In this document: positions 8,486 through 17,339 of the stretch, one piece after another | Layout: every line of letters starts with the position of its first letter | Position numbering within the stretch: the stretch's first letter is position 1 | NCBI RefSeq assembly: GCF_000833575.1 | Contig: NZ_CP010827.1 | Span: 2,157,993-2,221,992 of the forward strand | Source of the DNA: Corynebacterium singulare | Lineage (GTDB): Bacteria; Actinomycetota; Actinomycetes; Mycobacteriales; Mycobacteriaceae | Length of the DNA: 64,000 bases | Direction: 5' to 3' | Notes under the pieces: model-generated | The model's input: only the letters and a program-made list of their open reading frames with translations | Database searches by the model: none | What the model was told of the DNA's origin: nothing | Translations under genes and position numbers: made by a program

Positions 8486-8591
8486 GACTATCCCTACACA
8501 ACGCGTACAGTACTAAGACCTCTAGTCTTACACGTCGGGGGCGTGATTTCCTAGTCAGAAGCTGCGCGTGAGTCATCCCAGCGCAAGAATC

Positions 8592-9209
8592 CTACAGCGG
8601 CTTTTCCGGACGCGGGCCATACAGGTGATTCTTGGCGATGTACTGCACGACCCCATCCGGCACCAGGTACCACACCGGCTGGCCTTGTTCGGCGCGGGCG
8701 CGACAGTCAGTAGAGGAAATAGCCATGGCGGGGATCTCGATGAGCTCGATGGCGTCTTGAGATTCCTGCGGCAGCATGTCCTTGCTGAGCTCGTAGCCGG
8801 GACGGGTTACGCCAACGAAGTGCGCCATCTCCAGCATTTCTTCCCAGTCGCGCCAGCTCATGATGGAGGCGAGCGAGTCTGCGCCGGTGATGAAGTAGAG
8901 CTCCGCGTCGAGGAAGACGGCGCGCAGATCCCGCAACGTGTCGATGGTGTAGGTAGGTCCCTCGCGGTCAATGTCCACGCGGGAGACGGTGAAGCGCGGG
9001 TTCGACGCTGTGGCCACCATCGTCATGAGATAGCGGTGTTCTGCGGCGGTGACCTGTTTGCCGGCCTTGTGCCAGGGCTGGCCGGTGGGCACGAAGACCA
9101 CTGTATCGAGGCGGAAGCGGTGGGCTACCTCGCTGGCAGCCACAAGGTGACCGTTGTGGATGGGATCGAAGGTGCCACCCATGATGCCGATGCGTTGCGG
9201 ACTAGTCAT
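8592..9209 (-). CDS. nadD: Nicotinate-nucleotide adenylyltransferase
   Basis: 205 residues. The nucleotidyltransferase HIGH-like motif is [15 protein letters not shown] at residues 8-22, followed by [10 protein letters not shown], and the C-terminal [13 protein letters not shown] corresponds to the ISSTxIR motif of NadD. It converts nicotinate mononucleotide and ATP to deamido-NAD. The start overlaps the end of the cutinase-like gene upstream by 8 bases. A roughly 100-base gap with a TAAGAC/GTCTTA dyad separates it from rsfS, so rsfS may have its own promoter. Confidence 0.95.
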   Translation of the reverse strand: MTSPQRIGIMGGTFDPIHNGHLVAASEVAHRFRLDTVVFVPTGQPWHKAGKQVTAAEHRYLMTMVATASNPRFTVSRVDIDREGPTYTIDTLRDLRAVFLDAELYFITGADSLASIMSWRDWEEMLEMAHFVGVTRPGYELSKDMLPQESQDAIELIEIPAMAISSTDCRARAEQGQPVWYLVPDGVVQYIAKNHLYGPRPEKPL

Positions 9210-10077
9210 GGGTGGTGAGTATACCGGCCACGGCGTCGATGACCTGCACGTCCTGCCCGGAGAGTTCCCCTAAGAAATAGGACGCGTGACGCTGCGCCTT
9301 GGTGGCCAAGGCATCGCCGGCGGCACTGAGGGAGAAATCGCAGGCAAAATCATCGGGGAGGCAGTAATCCACGTACCGGTCTGCGGGAAGTCCAGCGCGG
9401 TTGCGCACCCACGGCAGCTGGTGCAGCGGGCTGCCCATTGTGATGACTCCGTGGAGGCGCCCGCTCTTGGCCAGGTGGGCCTCCACACTCGTGGTCACCA
9501 CAGCTCCCTGCGAGTAACCGGCCACCACCCAGCGCGGGTGGCAGCCGGTGGAGTCCTCATAGTCTGCCACCACCATCGGGGCGTTGGTGATGCCCGTACG
9601 CACGCTCTGGATGGCGCCCCACGTGACTGAGCGGACTAGTTCCCCGACTGGGCGCTCCTGCACTATTTCACGCACGCGCAGCAGCATGTGGCGCGGGCTG
9701 AGTTCCTCCCCCTCGCGCGCGAGGGGTGGGAGGTTCATGGTGGCGGGATAGGAGACATCATCAAGCGCGAGCACAAAGACATCATCCATTGTGCCGGGAT
9801 GTCGGCGCTCCACGTGGTGGAAGAGTGCTGCGAAATTTCGCCCCTCGAAGCCGGTGGACGCCGGTGCATGCTCGGCGTAGCGCTGCGGACCAACGTGTTC
9901 GCCGTGGGCCTCGTTCTGGTCCGATCCGCGCGCGACAAGCACCACGGTGCCTGGGCAGGTGTCGATACCACCTGCTGCAGCAGGTGGGTTCGCCGTCACG
10001 GCCAGTGCTGCGCTGAACAGCGCAAGGAGCGAGAGAAAAGGCTTCACTCTTTCTTGTTTAGCGGAAACGAACCCCAT
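9202..10077 (-). CDS. Secreted cutinase-like serine hydrolase
   Basis: About 291 residues from [14 protein letters not shown]; a GTG at 10047 ([17 protein letters not shown]) is an alternative giving a shorter signal peptide. After the signal sequence the mature protein starts near [20 protein letters not shown], typical of the actinobacterial cutinase-like (Culp) family. The nucleophile is in [11 protein letters not shown]; the Asp is in [11 protein letters not shown] and the His in RHASYF. Cysteines fit paired disulfides. Such enzymes hydrolyse lipid esters at the cell envelope. It is 20 bases into the end of a paralogue, forming a tandem pair. Confidence 0.85.
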   Translation of the reverse strand: MGFVSAKQERVKPFLSLLALFSAALAVTANPPAAAGGIDTCPGTVVLVARGSDQNEAHGEHVGPQRYAEHAPASTGFEGRNFAALFHHVERRHPGTMDDVFVLALDDVSYPATMNLPPLAREGEELSPRHMLLRVREIVQERPVGELVRSVTWGAIQSVRTGITNAPMVVADYEDSTGCHPRWVVAGYSQGAVVTTSVEAHLAKSGRLHGVITMGSPLHQLPWVRNRAGLPADRYVDYCLPDDFACDFSLSAAGDALATKAQRHASYFLGELSGQDVQVIDAVAGILTTHD

Positions 10078-10963
10078 CCACCATGCGGCCGATAGAATCG
10101 TAGACCTGATTATCCCACTGGTGGGGGGCGAAGAAGTACTGGCCGTGAGAGCCACCAGTGGGCTCTGCGGCGTACAGGGTGCCTACGGAAAGGTCGCATA
10201 CGGCATCGAGCGGCAGGCAGTAATCAACACGGTTGCCGGTAGCGCGCGGGTAGGGCATGAAGCCCATCGGGCCGCCAGCACCCTGGGTATTGCCCACCAC
10301 AGAGGGATCGTTCTTGCGGGTCAGCGGGTTACCAAAGGTAACCACACCAGCGAGTTGGCCGCGGTTAGCCAGTTCCTTCTCATGGCTAGCGATGACCATC
10401 GCACCCTGGGAGTAGCCGGACAAGATGTACTGCGGGTGGCAGCCAGTAGCACCTTCGTAGTCGTTGATGGCGCTCATGACGCCGCGCTTGCCAGTCTGCA
10501 CGGAGTGCGAGAACTGATCCAGGGCCGAGACAGCAGTGTTCACGACCGGCTTAGCGTACTGCAGGACCACGCCTAGCGCCTGCGCCGCAGTGGTGGGCAG
10601 CCCCACGTTCGGCACGGTGTACTCCGGGTACGTCGCCGGGTAGTACTTGGGCTCCAAGCCTAGGACGTAGACGTCCTTCATCATCGAGTTACCACCGTGC
10701 GTGGCCTGGTAGTGCGATTCGGCGTTGCGCAACATGGCGCGCATGGATTCACCTTCCCACCCATTGGAGGCACGGCCTCCCTGGTTGGAATACTGCGTCG
10801 GGTAGATCTGGCCGTTTTGCCCGGAGCCACGAGCGGCCACGAAGACCACTGCGGGGCAGTGCTCATCGGCGCGGGCAGCGGGCGCGGATACGGTCTGAGG
10901 GACGATGAGGGCGGACACGGCCATGACGGCGGCGGCCATAGCGGAAGCAAAGCGGGACAACAC
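10058..10963 (-). CDS. Secreted cutinase-family hydrolase
   Basis: 301 residues, GTG start. The signal peptide covers about 1-32 with an Ala-rich cleavage zone (SAPAARADEHC). The mature domain has the CPAVVFVAARGSGQNG strand, the nucleophile elbow GYSQGA with Ser at about 185, the acid in VDYCLPLDAVCDLS and the His in GGSHGQYFF. Cutinase-family proteins of corynebacteria act as esterases or mycolate-associated lipases on the envelope; the substrate is not predictable. An AT-rich GATAATAAAT just upstream is a plausible -10 for the pair. Confidence 0.87.
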   Translation of the reverse strand: MLSRFASAMAAAVMAVSALIVPQTVSAPAARADEHCPAVVFVAARGSGQNGQIYPTQYSNQGGRASNGWEGESMRAMLRNAESHYQATHGGNSMMKDVYVLGLEPKYYPATYPEYTVPNVGLPTTAAQALGVVLQYAKPVVNTAVSALDQFSHSVQTGKRGVMSAINDYEGATGCHPQYILSGYSQGAMVIASHEKELANRGQLAGVVTFGNPLTRKNDPSVVGNTQGAGGPMGFMPYPRATGNRVDYCLPLDAVCDLSVGTLYAAEPTGGSHGQYFFAPHQWDNQVYDSIGRMVDGVRFR

Positions 10964-11050
10964 TAGACACCTATCAGGTTGGATTTATTATCGCGCTTCA
11001 GATTACCTAGTCCTGCCCCAGCGCGCAGCATGACCCGGAGTAAGGAGGGA

Positions 11051-11141
11051 ATCCTACTCGAAAAGTTTTCGAGTAGGATGTTTTGCGCAGGTCAGACTCG
11101 AAAAATTCCTTTCGAGTAGCTTTCGAGTAGCTTTTCTAGCT
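11051..11141. repeat. 91-bp perfect direct repeat, copy 1 (downstream of the AlbA_2 gene)
   Basis: Identical base for base to 12551-12641, exactly 1500 bp away; the base before and the base after each copy differ, so the repeat boundaries are sharp. It starts with a perfect 29-base palindrome (11051-11079, arms ATCCTACTCGAAAA around a single G). It also contains ACTCGAAA at 11096-11103 and TTTCGAGTAG at 11110-11119 and 11121-11130, spaced one helical turn. This copy begins 9 bases beyond the AlbA_2 gene stop. Confidence 0.97.
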
Positions 11142-11150
11142 CTACTCAGC

Positions 11151-12542
11151 TCATCCAAAAGGCCCCTCAACAAACCACACTGCTCGTGGATCACGCGGGC
11201 CATTACCCCTCCATTTCACAAACCCCTTGTCACGCATGACTTGCAATGCACGACGCACTGACGGAATTGACACACCAAGAGCTTCCGCCACTTCCCCCGT
11301 GGACATTGGACGTGCGCTCGTTTCCAACGCCGCCAACGCTCCTTCGGCATGTCGGGGCAAGTCCTTCAGAACGTGCTCGTTCAATCGTTGAATTGCCTTC
11401 AATGTCAGAACAACGCTGCCGCTCGTCTGCACATAAGAGGGATCGGCAAATCCGACACGACGCATACCAGCGAACATGCGGCGGATCCCCTCTCCCAGTT
11501 CTTGGCCGATGCGAAGCTCAGCAGTAACGCGTGCAATGAGGGGATTGCGCGCGAAACGTGCTATCGATTCAGGCTTAGCAGGATCAACAAGACCTGGAAA
11601 CCGTCCGGGGCTAGAAATCTCAATCCGATTGGGGTACACCTCGAATCGAATATGGTCACCAGACATGCTGTATGAACGGTGCACAACTGCGTTAACTAGT
11701 CCTTCTAACCACACATCATGTGGAATGAGGTTTTCCTCCTCAAATAACCCCGCCCCAGACAGTCTACGAACTGTCGGTAGCATCCTGCCGATTACCTCTT
11801 GTGCTGCACGAATCTGCTCCGGCACAGGACCATCAAAGCGACAATCTTCCATCAACTGTTGTTGCCGGCCTGGCAGGCGCTCGTTCTCCGCGAAGCGAAG
11901 TACCCGGATGTGAGCATTCGGGAAAAACTCCTGCGGATTCTTTCCAAACAGCAAGAGCGCAGCGGCCCGCGGCCTCCCCTGACGGTCAATCAGATTTCGC
12001 GCTCGGAGTGAATCCACACCGGAGGCCGAACCAATAGTGTCAGCATATTCTTCGACTAAGGACATATCGAGGTCCTCCGGACGAGCCTGCGCCAGCACAG
12101 TAGCGTCGTACTGCTGCTCGCCCTTGGTATAGCGAAGCTCAAGGATGTCATCGGCCTTGAGATGCCTAGACTCGTCACCGACCCGCAGGTAACACTCCCC
12201 TGACTTTAAATAGTGGACCCGCTCGCTGGGTAGGACATGAAAGAGGTACACCTCGATATCCCCGTCAATGTCAAGCGTTTCGATGCGAACTCTAACGGTC
12301 GGATCCGTGTGATCCAACGCGGTCTGCCGCAGATCGTTGCCCTGCCCTGCTGTGGGACGGCCATCAAACCCACGATCCGTAATCCCCACGGCAACAACAC
12401 CCCCCTCGGCATTTGCCATTCCGACGATTGTCTTAGCCAAATCCTTGGGTTTGATTCGGAACGATTTACGATCGAACCACTGATCTTCGGGCACGCTCAA
12501 GAGCAGCTGCGGCTCTTCGTGAAAGTTTCGCTGTACGCTCAC
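11151..12542 (-). CDS. AlbA_2 / GHKL-ATPase / winged-helix protein in a repeat-flanked element
   Basis: 463 residues, GTG start. Residues about 12-140 form an AlbA_2 (Schlafen-type) nucleic-acid-binding domain with WFDRKSFRI and GMANAEGGVVAVGI. Residues about 280-291 (EGLVNAVVHRSY) and 348-356 (ELGEGIRRM) are the N- and G-type boxes of the HATPase_c_4 group. Residues about 405-445 form a winged helix (MSTGEVAEALGVSIPSVRRAL). This architecture is widespread, annotated as a transcriptional regulator, and of poorly known function. The gene is flanked by 91-bp direct repeats, its AGGA ribosome binding site lies in the upstream repeat, and its base composition is AT-richer than its neighbours. Autoregulation and mobility are inferences. 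Confidence 0.88.
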   Translation of the reverse strand: MSVQRNFHEEPQLLLSVPEDQWFDRKSFRIKPKDLAKTIVGMANAEGGVVAVGITDRGFDGRPTAGQGNDLRQTALDHTDPTVRVRIETLDIDGDIEVYLFHVLPSERVHYLKSGECYLRVGDESRHLKADDILELRYTKGEQQYDATVLAQARPEDLDMSLVEEYADTIGSASGVDSLRARNLIDRQGRPRAAALLLFGKNPQEFFPNAHIRVLRFAENERLPGRQQQLMEDCRFDGPVPEQIRAAQEVIGRMLPTVRRLSGAGLFEEENLIPHDVWLEGLVNAVVHRSYSMSGDHIRFEVYPNRIEISSPGRFPGLVDPAKPESIARFARNPLIARVTAELRIGQELGEGIRRMFAGMRRVGFADPSYVQTSGSVVLTLKAIQRLNEHVLKDLPRHAEGALAALETSARPMSTGEVAEALGVSIPSVRRALQVMRDKGFVKWRGNGPRDPRAVWFVEGPFG

Positions 12543-12550
12543 AGAGCAAC

Positions 12551-12579
12551 ATCCTACTCGAAAAGTTTTCGAGTAGGAT
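12551..12579. promoter_or_regulatory. 29-base palindrome, candidate operator of the AlbA_2 gene
   Basis: Perfect dyad with 14-base arms (ATCCTACTCGAAAA) and one central base, ending 9 bases before the GTG start. The same half-site recurs three more times in the flanking 60 bases. It superficially recalls the actinobacterial LexA box (TCGAA...TTCGA) but the centre is one base shorter and the arms far longer. Operator function is inferred from position and symmetry. Confidence 0.6.
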
Positions 12580-12641
12580 GTTTTGCGCAGGTCAGACTCG
12601 AAAAATTCCTTTCGAGTAGCTTTCGAGTAGCTTTTCTAGCT
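12551..12641. repeat. 91-bp perfect direct repeat, copy 2 (promoter side of the AlbA_2 gene)
   Basis: Identical to 11051-11141. It occupies nearly the whole gap between the proA stop (12646) and the AlbA_2 gene start (12542). The palindrome edge GTAGGAT supplies the AGGA nine bases from the GTG start. The same five CTACTCGAAA/TTTCGAGTAG half-sites are present, so protein binding here would be expected to affect both transcription and translation of the AlbA_2 gene. Confidence 0.97.
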
Positions 12642-12645
12642 GTCC

Positions 12646-13914
12646 TTAGGGGCGGGTCTGGCCGGTGCCCTGAAGGATCCACTTGGTGGAAGTCAGCTCC
12701 GGCAACGCCATCGGGCCGCGCGCATGTAGCTTCTGGGTGGAGATGCCGATTTCGGCGCCCATGCCGTAGACCTCACCATCAGTAAAAGCGGTGGAAGCGT
12801 TGAGCATGACAGCAGCAGCGTCGACCTCGTTGGCAAAGGTCATGAGTACATCGGCGTCCTGGGCGGCAATGGCCTCGGTGTGGCCGGTGGTGTACTCGGC
12901 GATGTGTGCAATAGCCCCATCAACGCCCTCAACAACCTTGGCGCAGATGTCCATGGAAAGGAATTCCTCGCGCCACTCGTCATCAGTAGCCTCCACGGCG
13001 TCCTTGACACCGAAGCCCTCGAGTTCCTGCACATCACCGTGAATGGTGACGCCGGCCTCCTGGAGGGAGGTGATGATGCGGAGCTTGGAGGCGTCGCCCA
13101 GCGCGGCGTCGATCAGCACGCCCTCCGTAGCATTGCACACGGAGGTACGCCGGGTCTTGCCGTTGATGACCATGTCGATCGCTTTGTCCAGGTCCGCGGA
13201 AGCATCGACGTAGAAGTGGCAGTTACCGGTTCCGGTCTCGATAGCAGGAACGGTGGCGTTTTCCACCACCGCGTTGATGAGACGGGCGCCGCCACGCGGG
13301 ATGACCAAGTCCACAAGCCCACGGGCGGTGATGAGGTCCTGAACGGAATCATGGGTCTCGCACGGCAGCAGCTGCACGCCTTCGCGCGGCAAATCAAACT
13401 CCATCAAGGTGTCCTGGAGCAGCTCCACGAGCTTGGCGTTGGAATTCTTCGCGGACTTCGAGCCGCGCAGCAGCGGCACATTGCCAGACTTCAGCGCTAG
13501 GCCGAAAGCATCGACGGTGACGTTCGGGCGGGCCTCGTAGACCATGCCCATGACACCGAGCGGCACGCGCACCTGCTTCATCTGGATGCCGTTATCCATG
13601 GTGCGGCCCTGCAGGATCTCCCCTACCGGGTCCTGCAGGGAGGCTACCTGGCGTAGGCCCCCGGCAATGCCCTCGATGCGGGCGGCGTCAAGCGAAAGGC
13701 GATCGATGAGGGACTCAGACATGCCGTTAGCACGGCCGGCCTCAATATCGCGCTGGTTGGCGGCGAGGATGTCCTCAGTGTGCGCGATGAGATTCTCCGC
13801 CGCACGGTTGAGGATCTCATTCTTGCGCGGGGTAGGCAGCTGCGCGAACTGGGGTGCTACCGCCTTGGCGGCGCGGGCTTGGGACAAAACTTCTTCACGT
13901 TCGGTAGTGCTCAT
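12646..13914 (-). CDS. proA: Glutamate-5-semialdehyde dehydrogenase (gamma-glutamyl phosphate reductase)
   Basis: 422 residues, full length for ProA. It reduces gamma-glutamyl phosphate to glutamate semialdehyde in proline synthesis. Seen are the [31 protein letters not shown] block, the [31 protein letters not shown] block, and the catalytic Cys in [16 protein letters not shown]. It ends [28 protein letters not shown]. The proB partner lies upstream, separated by two hydroxyacid dehydrogenases and a small ORF. Its stop is only 4 bases from the 91-bp repeat. Confidence 0.97.
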   Translation of the reverse strand: MSTTEREEVLSQARAAKAVAPQFAQLPTPRKNEILNRAAENLIAHTEDILAANQRDIEAGRANGMSESLIDRLSLDAARIEGIAGGLRQVASLQDPVGEILQGRTMDNGIQMKQVRVPLGVMGMVYEARPNVTVDAFGLALKSGNVPLLRGSKSAKNSNAKLVELLQDTLMEFDLPREGVQLLPCETHDSVQDLITARGLVDLVIPRGGARLINAVVENATVPAIETGTGNCHFYVDASADLDKAIDMVINGKTRRTSVCNATEGVLIDAALGDASKLRIITSLQEAGVTIHGDVQELEGFGVKDAVEATDDEWREEFLSMDICAKVVEGVDGAIAHIAEYTTGHTEAIAAQDADVLMTFANEVDAAAVMLNASTAFTDGEVYGMGAEIGISTQKLHARGPMALPELTSTKWILQGTGQTRP

Positions 13915-13947
13915 GCCATACCAGCGTACGGAAGAAGCGCGAGCCCG

Positions 13948-14106
13948 TCAGGGTTTTCTTGTGAAATAGACCAAGGATCCTACCAGCGCGAAGACAGGGA
14001 AGACGAGCCACGCCTGCGACCAATGCACAAGAGAGTCGAGCAGGAGGAATGCAAGGACCGCAAGGATGCCGACGATGACGAAGATATTACCGTTTCTTTT
14101 ATTCAT
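13948..14106 (-). CDS. Small two-helix membrane protein
   Basis: 52 residues starting MNKRNGNIFVIVGILAVL and ending VGSLVYFTRKP. Two hydrophobic stretches (about 8-25 and 33-47) with positive ends suggest a small inner-membrane protein. No family recognised. There is no clear ribosome binding site, but TATATT lies 10 bases before the ATG and could be the -10 of a leaderless transcript. It ends 33 bases before proA and reads the same way, so it may share a transcript with proA. Confidence 0.55.
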   Translation of the reverse strand: MNKRNGNIFVIVGILAVLAFLLLDSLVHWSQAWLVFPVFALVGSLVYFTRKP

Positions 14107-14239
14107 AAAATGGAATATACAACGATTTATTACTATGCGCAGCGCACGAGGGGTTTAGACCCCATGGTCGCGGCGGTGCTCGGCGCCAGCTTGGAGAAGA
14201 TTAGAACACGTGACCGATTCCTCGGTCCGGAACGAATAT

Positions 14240-15145
14240 CTAATATCCGGCGTGCGGATCCACGAGGGTGGGCAGCTGCTTCCCCGCCGCAAAAGCCGTA
14301 GCCACCTTAATAGTGTGCGCTCCGATCTTTTCGCGCACTGATCGCTGCGTATTAGCAATGTGCGGGGTGATGACCACGCGCTTGTCCTGCCACAGCGGGT
14401 GATCCTCCGGGAGCGGCTCAGGGTCGGTGACGTCGAGCGCAGCACCAGCAATCTCCCCGGAGTCCAAAGCAGCAACGAGGTCCTCGGTATTGATGAGCGG
14501 GCCACGGCCGACGTTGACCACCACGGCATGTGCTGGCATCTGCTTGAAGGCTTCCCTATCCACCATGTGGCGGGTTTCCGGGGTCAGCGGCGCAATGAGG
14601 ACGAAGTAGTCCGCATTCGGCCAGACCTTGTCCACCTCGGCGATGGGATATGTTTCATCTGCTCCCTCGACCGGGTTGCCGGAGCGATTGACCGCGATGA
14701 TACGCGGGCCAAAACCAGACAGCATGGTGATGAGCCGCTTGCCAATCCCACCGGCACCGATAATGGCCACCGTCTTGTCGTCATAAAGGTAAGAGGTGTG
14801 GGCCTCCATCTCGGCATAGGAATCAAACGTGCCGTTAACACGGCGGTGCGCATGCAGCTGCGCAAGCAACAACGCGATGGTGGATTCGGCCACCGTGTTG
14901 TCGTAGACGCCGGCCGCGTTCGACCACGGCACACTGCTGCCTTTCATGGCATCGAGGACGTGGTCCACACCTGCCGAAGGGATTTGGACAAAGCCGATGT
15001 TCTCCGGGAGGGGGTCAGGGAAGTCGGTGCCGTCACCGGTGTAAATGAGGAAGGAGGCGTCGGCAAGCGCGGCGCGCTCAAACCCTGCGGCGTCGAGCAC
15101 CGCGATGGTCTCCTCCCAGGGCTTGGGCTCAATGGCATATTTCAT
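14240..15145 (-). CDS. D-2-hydroxyacid dehydrogenase, NAD-dependent (second of tandem pair)
   Basis: 301 residues from MKYAIEPKPWEET, preceded by a strong GGAGGA. The NAD-binding Rossmann motif is VAIIGAGGIGKRLI (about 128-141); the catalytic Arg is in VNVGRGPLI, the Glu in DPEPLPEDHPLW and the His in VVITPHIAN. The substrate is unknown; relatives act on glyoxylate, hydroxypyruvate or phosphoglycerate. In C. glutamicum a single such gene (called unkdh) lies between proA and proB. Here it is followed by a paralogue sharing the C-terminal VDPxAGY ending. Confidence 0.88.
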   Translation of the reverse strand: MKYAIEPKPWEETIAVLDAAGFERAALADASFLIYTGDGTDFPDPLPENIGFVQIPSAGVDHVLDAMKGSSVPWSNAAGVYDNTVAESTIALLLAQLHAHRRVNGTFDSYAEMEAHTSYLYDDKTVAIIGAGGIGKRLITMLSGFGPRIIAVNRSGNPVEGADETYPIAEVDKVWPNADYFVLIAPLTPETRHMVDREAFKQMPAHAVVVNVGRGPLINTEDLVAALDSGEIAGAALDVTDPEPLPEDHPLWQDKRVVITPHIANTQRSVREKIGAHTIKVATAFAAGKQLPTLVDPHAGY

Positions 15146-15158
15146 GAAAGGTCCTCCT

Positions 15159-16088
15159 CTAATATCCGGCGCGCGGGTCGACGCGCGTGGGCATGGGGTC
15201 GCCGCGCTCCCACGCAGCGGCGTTGGCGTTGAAAATAGCACCCATGTGGTGCTCGGCCACCTGAAAGGATGCACCCATATGTGGCGTCATCGTGGCATTA
15301 GGTAGATCGTAGAGCGGGTGGCCATCCGGCAGCGGCTCCGGGTCAACGACTTCTAATCCCGCGCCGGCAATGTGACCTTCACGCAGCGCATTCACAAGGT
15401 CATCGGTGACCACCGTGCTGCCGCGGCCGACGTTGATAAACAGCGCCGAGTCCTTCATGGCACGAAAAACTGCAGCATCAAAGAAGTGCTCCGTCGCCGT
15501 CGTGGTGGGCAGGATGTTGATTACGAAGTCAGCCTCGCTCCACACCTCATCGACGCGCTCGATGGGGATGGTGGCATCAGCGCCGTCAACCACGCGCCCC
15601 GAACGGTTAACCGCGGTAATACGCACACCGAAAGGCTTCAAGTACGCAATGAGCTGCTTCCCGATGCCTCCCGCTCCCACAATCAGCACATGTTTCGGCC
15701 CCTGCTGGTCATAAAGCCAGGCCTGGGACTCATCAAGCTCTTTCGACACCGACCACGATTTCGCCAGCGCGAAGGCTTTGTGGTGATGTGCTTGGGAGAG
15801 CAGAAGTCCTAACGCGGACTCCGCCACCGGCTTGGCAAAGGCCCCTGCCGAGTTGCACCACGGCACTCCACCGTCCCGGATGATGCCGGCATCGATGAGG
15901 TGGTTAACCCCCGTGAAGCAATACTGCACCCACTGAATGGAGCTGGGAAGCTCAGGCACATCCTCCGGCGAGGACGAGGTGTTGATGAAGACCTCGGCCT
16001 CAGCAAGGCTCTCCACACGCTCATGTCCGGCAGCGTCAATGTCCCGAACTGTGGACTCCCACACGTCCGGCCCCATGTAATAACGCAT
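15159..16088 (-). CDS. D-2-hydroxyacid dehydrogenase (first of tandem pair)
   Basis: 309 residues; the ATG shares a base with the proB stop (TGATG). The Rossmann motif VLIVGAGGIGKQLIAYL, the VNRSGRVVDGAD segment and VNVGRGSTVV/DPEPLPDGHPLYDLPNATMTPHMG match the D-isomer-specific hydroxyacid dehydrogenase family. It is clearly paralogous to the gene downstream (same VDPRAGY end, same VNRSG and DPEPLP blocks), so the pair arose by duplication or successive acquisition. Co-transcription with proB is implied by the overlap. The substrate is not predictable from sequence. Confidence 0.88.
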   Translation of the reverse strand: MRYYMGPDVWESTVRDIDAAGHERVESLAEAEVFINTSSSPEDVPELPSSIQWVQYCFTGVNHLIDAGIIRDGGVPWCNSAGAFAKPVAESALGLLLSQAHHHKAFALAKSWSVSKELDESQAWLYDQQGPKHVLIVGAGGIGKQLIAYLKPFGVRITAVNRSGRVVDGADATIPIERVDEVWSEADFVINILPTTTATEHFFDAAVFRAMKDSALFINVGRGSTVVTDDLVNALREGHIAGAGLEVVDPEPLPDGHPLYDLPNATMTPHMGASFQVAEHHMGAIFNANAAAWERGDPMPTRVDPRAGY

Positions 16089-17320
16089 CAGATTCGGGAG
16101 GCGAAGTTGGACAGGTAATCTGCGTGCACCACGGGGCGGCGCAGTTCCTCGGGAAGTTCATCCGTGTGCTTGCCCATGAGTCCGCGCAGCGTCGTCGAGT
16201 CATAGCCCACCTCGCCGCGGCCAATGACCTGGCCCTTCGGGCCCATGATGTCAACGATCTCGCCCGCGTTAAACTCGCCCTTGATGTCGGTCAGGCCCAC
16301 AGCCAAGAGGGAATTGCCGCCGCGCACCACGGCCTCCATCGCGCCTTCATCGAGACGCAGGGATCCGCCAGCATCGGCACAGTAGAGCGCCCAGAACTTC
16401 CAGGCGGACAGGCGGCGTTCCTCACGAGTGTGGAAGACGGTGCCCACGGAGGCGTCGTCAAGCGCCTGGCCGATGTTGTCCGTCGACGTCAGCAGCACCG
16501 GGATGCCGCCACGGGTGGCCAGGCGAGCAGCGGAGACCTTAGTGGCCATGCCGCCGGTGCCGACCTTGCCGCCGTCACCAGCCACGACCTCCTTCAGATC
16601 CTTACCGGTGCGCACCTCCTCAACGAATTTCGCATCGGGCTCGGCCGGGTTCTTGTCATACAGGCCGTCGACGTCGGAGAACAAGAAAAGCGCATCGGCG
16701 CTCACGAGATTGGCCACGAGCGCGGACAGGCGGTCATTATCACCAAAGTGCATCTCGGAGGTTGCCACGGTGTCATTTTCGTTAACGATGGGCACGGTGC
16801 GCATCTGGCGCAAACGATCAATCGTGCGCTGGGCGTTGCGGGCACGTTCGCGCTTGCCGACGTCCGACGCCGTCAACAGCACCTGTCCAATGGTGCGGTT
16901 GTAGCGTGCAAAGGACACGCCCCACTCGTACGCGAGGTGGACCTGGCCGACTGCCGCCGCTGCCTGCTTGGTGGCGAGGTCAGTTGGGCGCTGTGTCAGG
17001 CCCAAGGGGCCCATGCCGGCGGCCACAGCACCGGAGGAGACAATGATGATGTCGGAGACATTCATGCGGGCACACACAGCATCCACGATCTTGTCGATTT
17101 TCTCCGTGGAGGTGACGAAGTCATCGCGCGTGAGCGAGGAGGAACCGATCTTGATGACGATGCGCTTGGCTTTCGAAATCTGTTCACGCAGCGGAGAGGA
17201 GAAGCCACTGGATTTATCCGAGAGCGTGGGAGTCTCCGGATAGTCCATGTCCGGGGTTGGCCCCTCGAAAGGTTCGAGAGGGAGAGGATAGTCGAGCTGG
17301 TTGTCCTGTTCAGTTGACAT
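16088..17320 (-). CDS. proB: Glutamate 5-kinase with PUA domain
   Basis: 410 residues. The kinase domain begins [19 protein letters not shown] at about residue 50, continues through [14 protein letters not shown] and [24 protein letters not shown], and ends with [21 protein letters not shown]-terminal PUA domain follows ([29 protein letters not shown]). It phosphorylates glutamate, the first and proline-inhibited step of proline synthesis. An about 45-residue N-terminal extension precedes the usual start; a start at 17248 is possible, but 17320 sits well behind obgE. Confidence 0.95.
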   Translation of the reverse strand: MSTEQDNQLDYPLPLEPFEGPTPDMDYPETPTLSDKSSGFSSPLREQISKAKRIVIKIGSSSLTRDDFVTSTEKIDKIVDAVCARMNVSDIIIVSSGAVAAGMGPLGLTQRPTDLATKQAAAAVGQVHLAYEWGVSFARYNRTIGQVLLTASDVGKRERARNAQRTIDRLRQMRTVPIVNENDTVATSEMHFGDNDRLSALVANLVSADALFLFSDVDGLYDKNPAEPDAKFVEEVRTGKDLKEVVAGDGGKVGTGGMATKVSAARLATRGGIPVLLTSTDNIGQALDDASVGTVFHTREERRLSAWKFWALYCADAGGSLRLDEGAMEAVVRGGNSLLAVGLTDIKGEFNAGEIVDIMGPKGQVIGRGEVGYDSTTLRGLMGKHTDELPEELRRPVVHADYLSNFASRI

Positions 17321-17339
17321 AAAAGCTCAGTATACCGAC

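Noticed and set aside
10058..10155. Upstream start at 10155 for the second cutinase-like gene
   Set aside because: It would place 26 extra residues deep inside the preceding gene and before an otherwise good signal peptide.
11051..11141. CRISPR-like array suggested by repeated TTTCGAGTAG units
   Set aside because: Units are 10 bases, in both orientations and irregularly spaced, without spacers or cas genes; operator or iteron reading preferred.
12551..12579. LexA/SOS box reading of the palindrome before the AlbA_2 gene
   Set aside because: TCGAA and TTCGA are present but the centre spacing is one base short and the symmetric arms are much longer than an SOS box; the repeated half-sites fit a dedicated regulator better.
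11051..12641. Insertion sequence with the AlbA_2 gene as transposase
   Set aside because: The protein has no DDE, HUH or recombinase motif, and the flanks are long direct repeats rather than terminal inverted repeats with a short target duplication.
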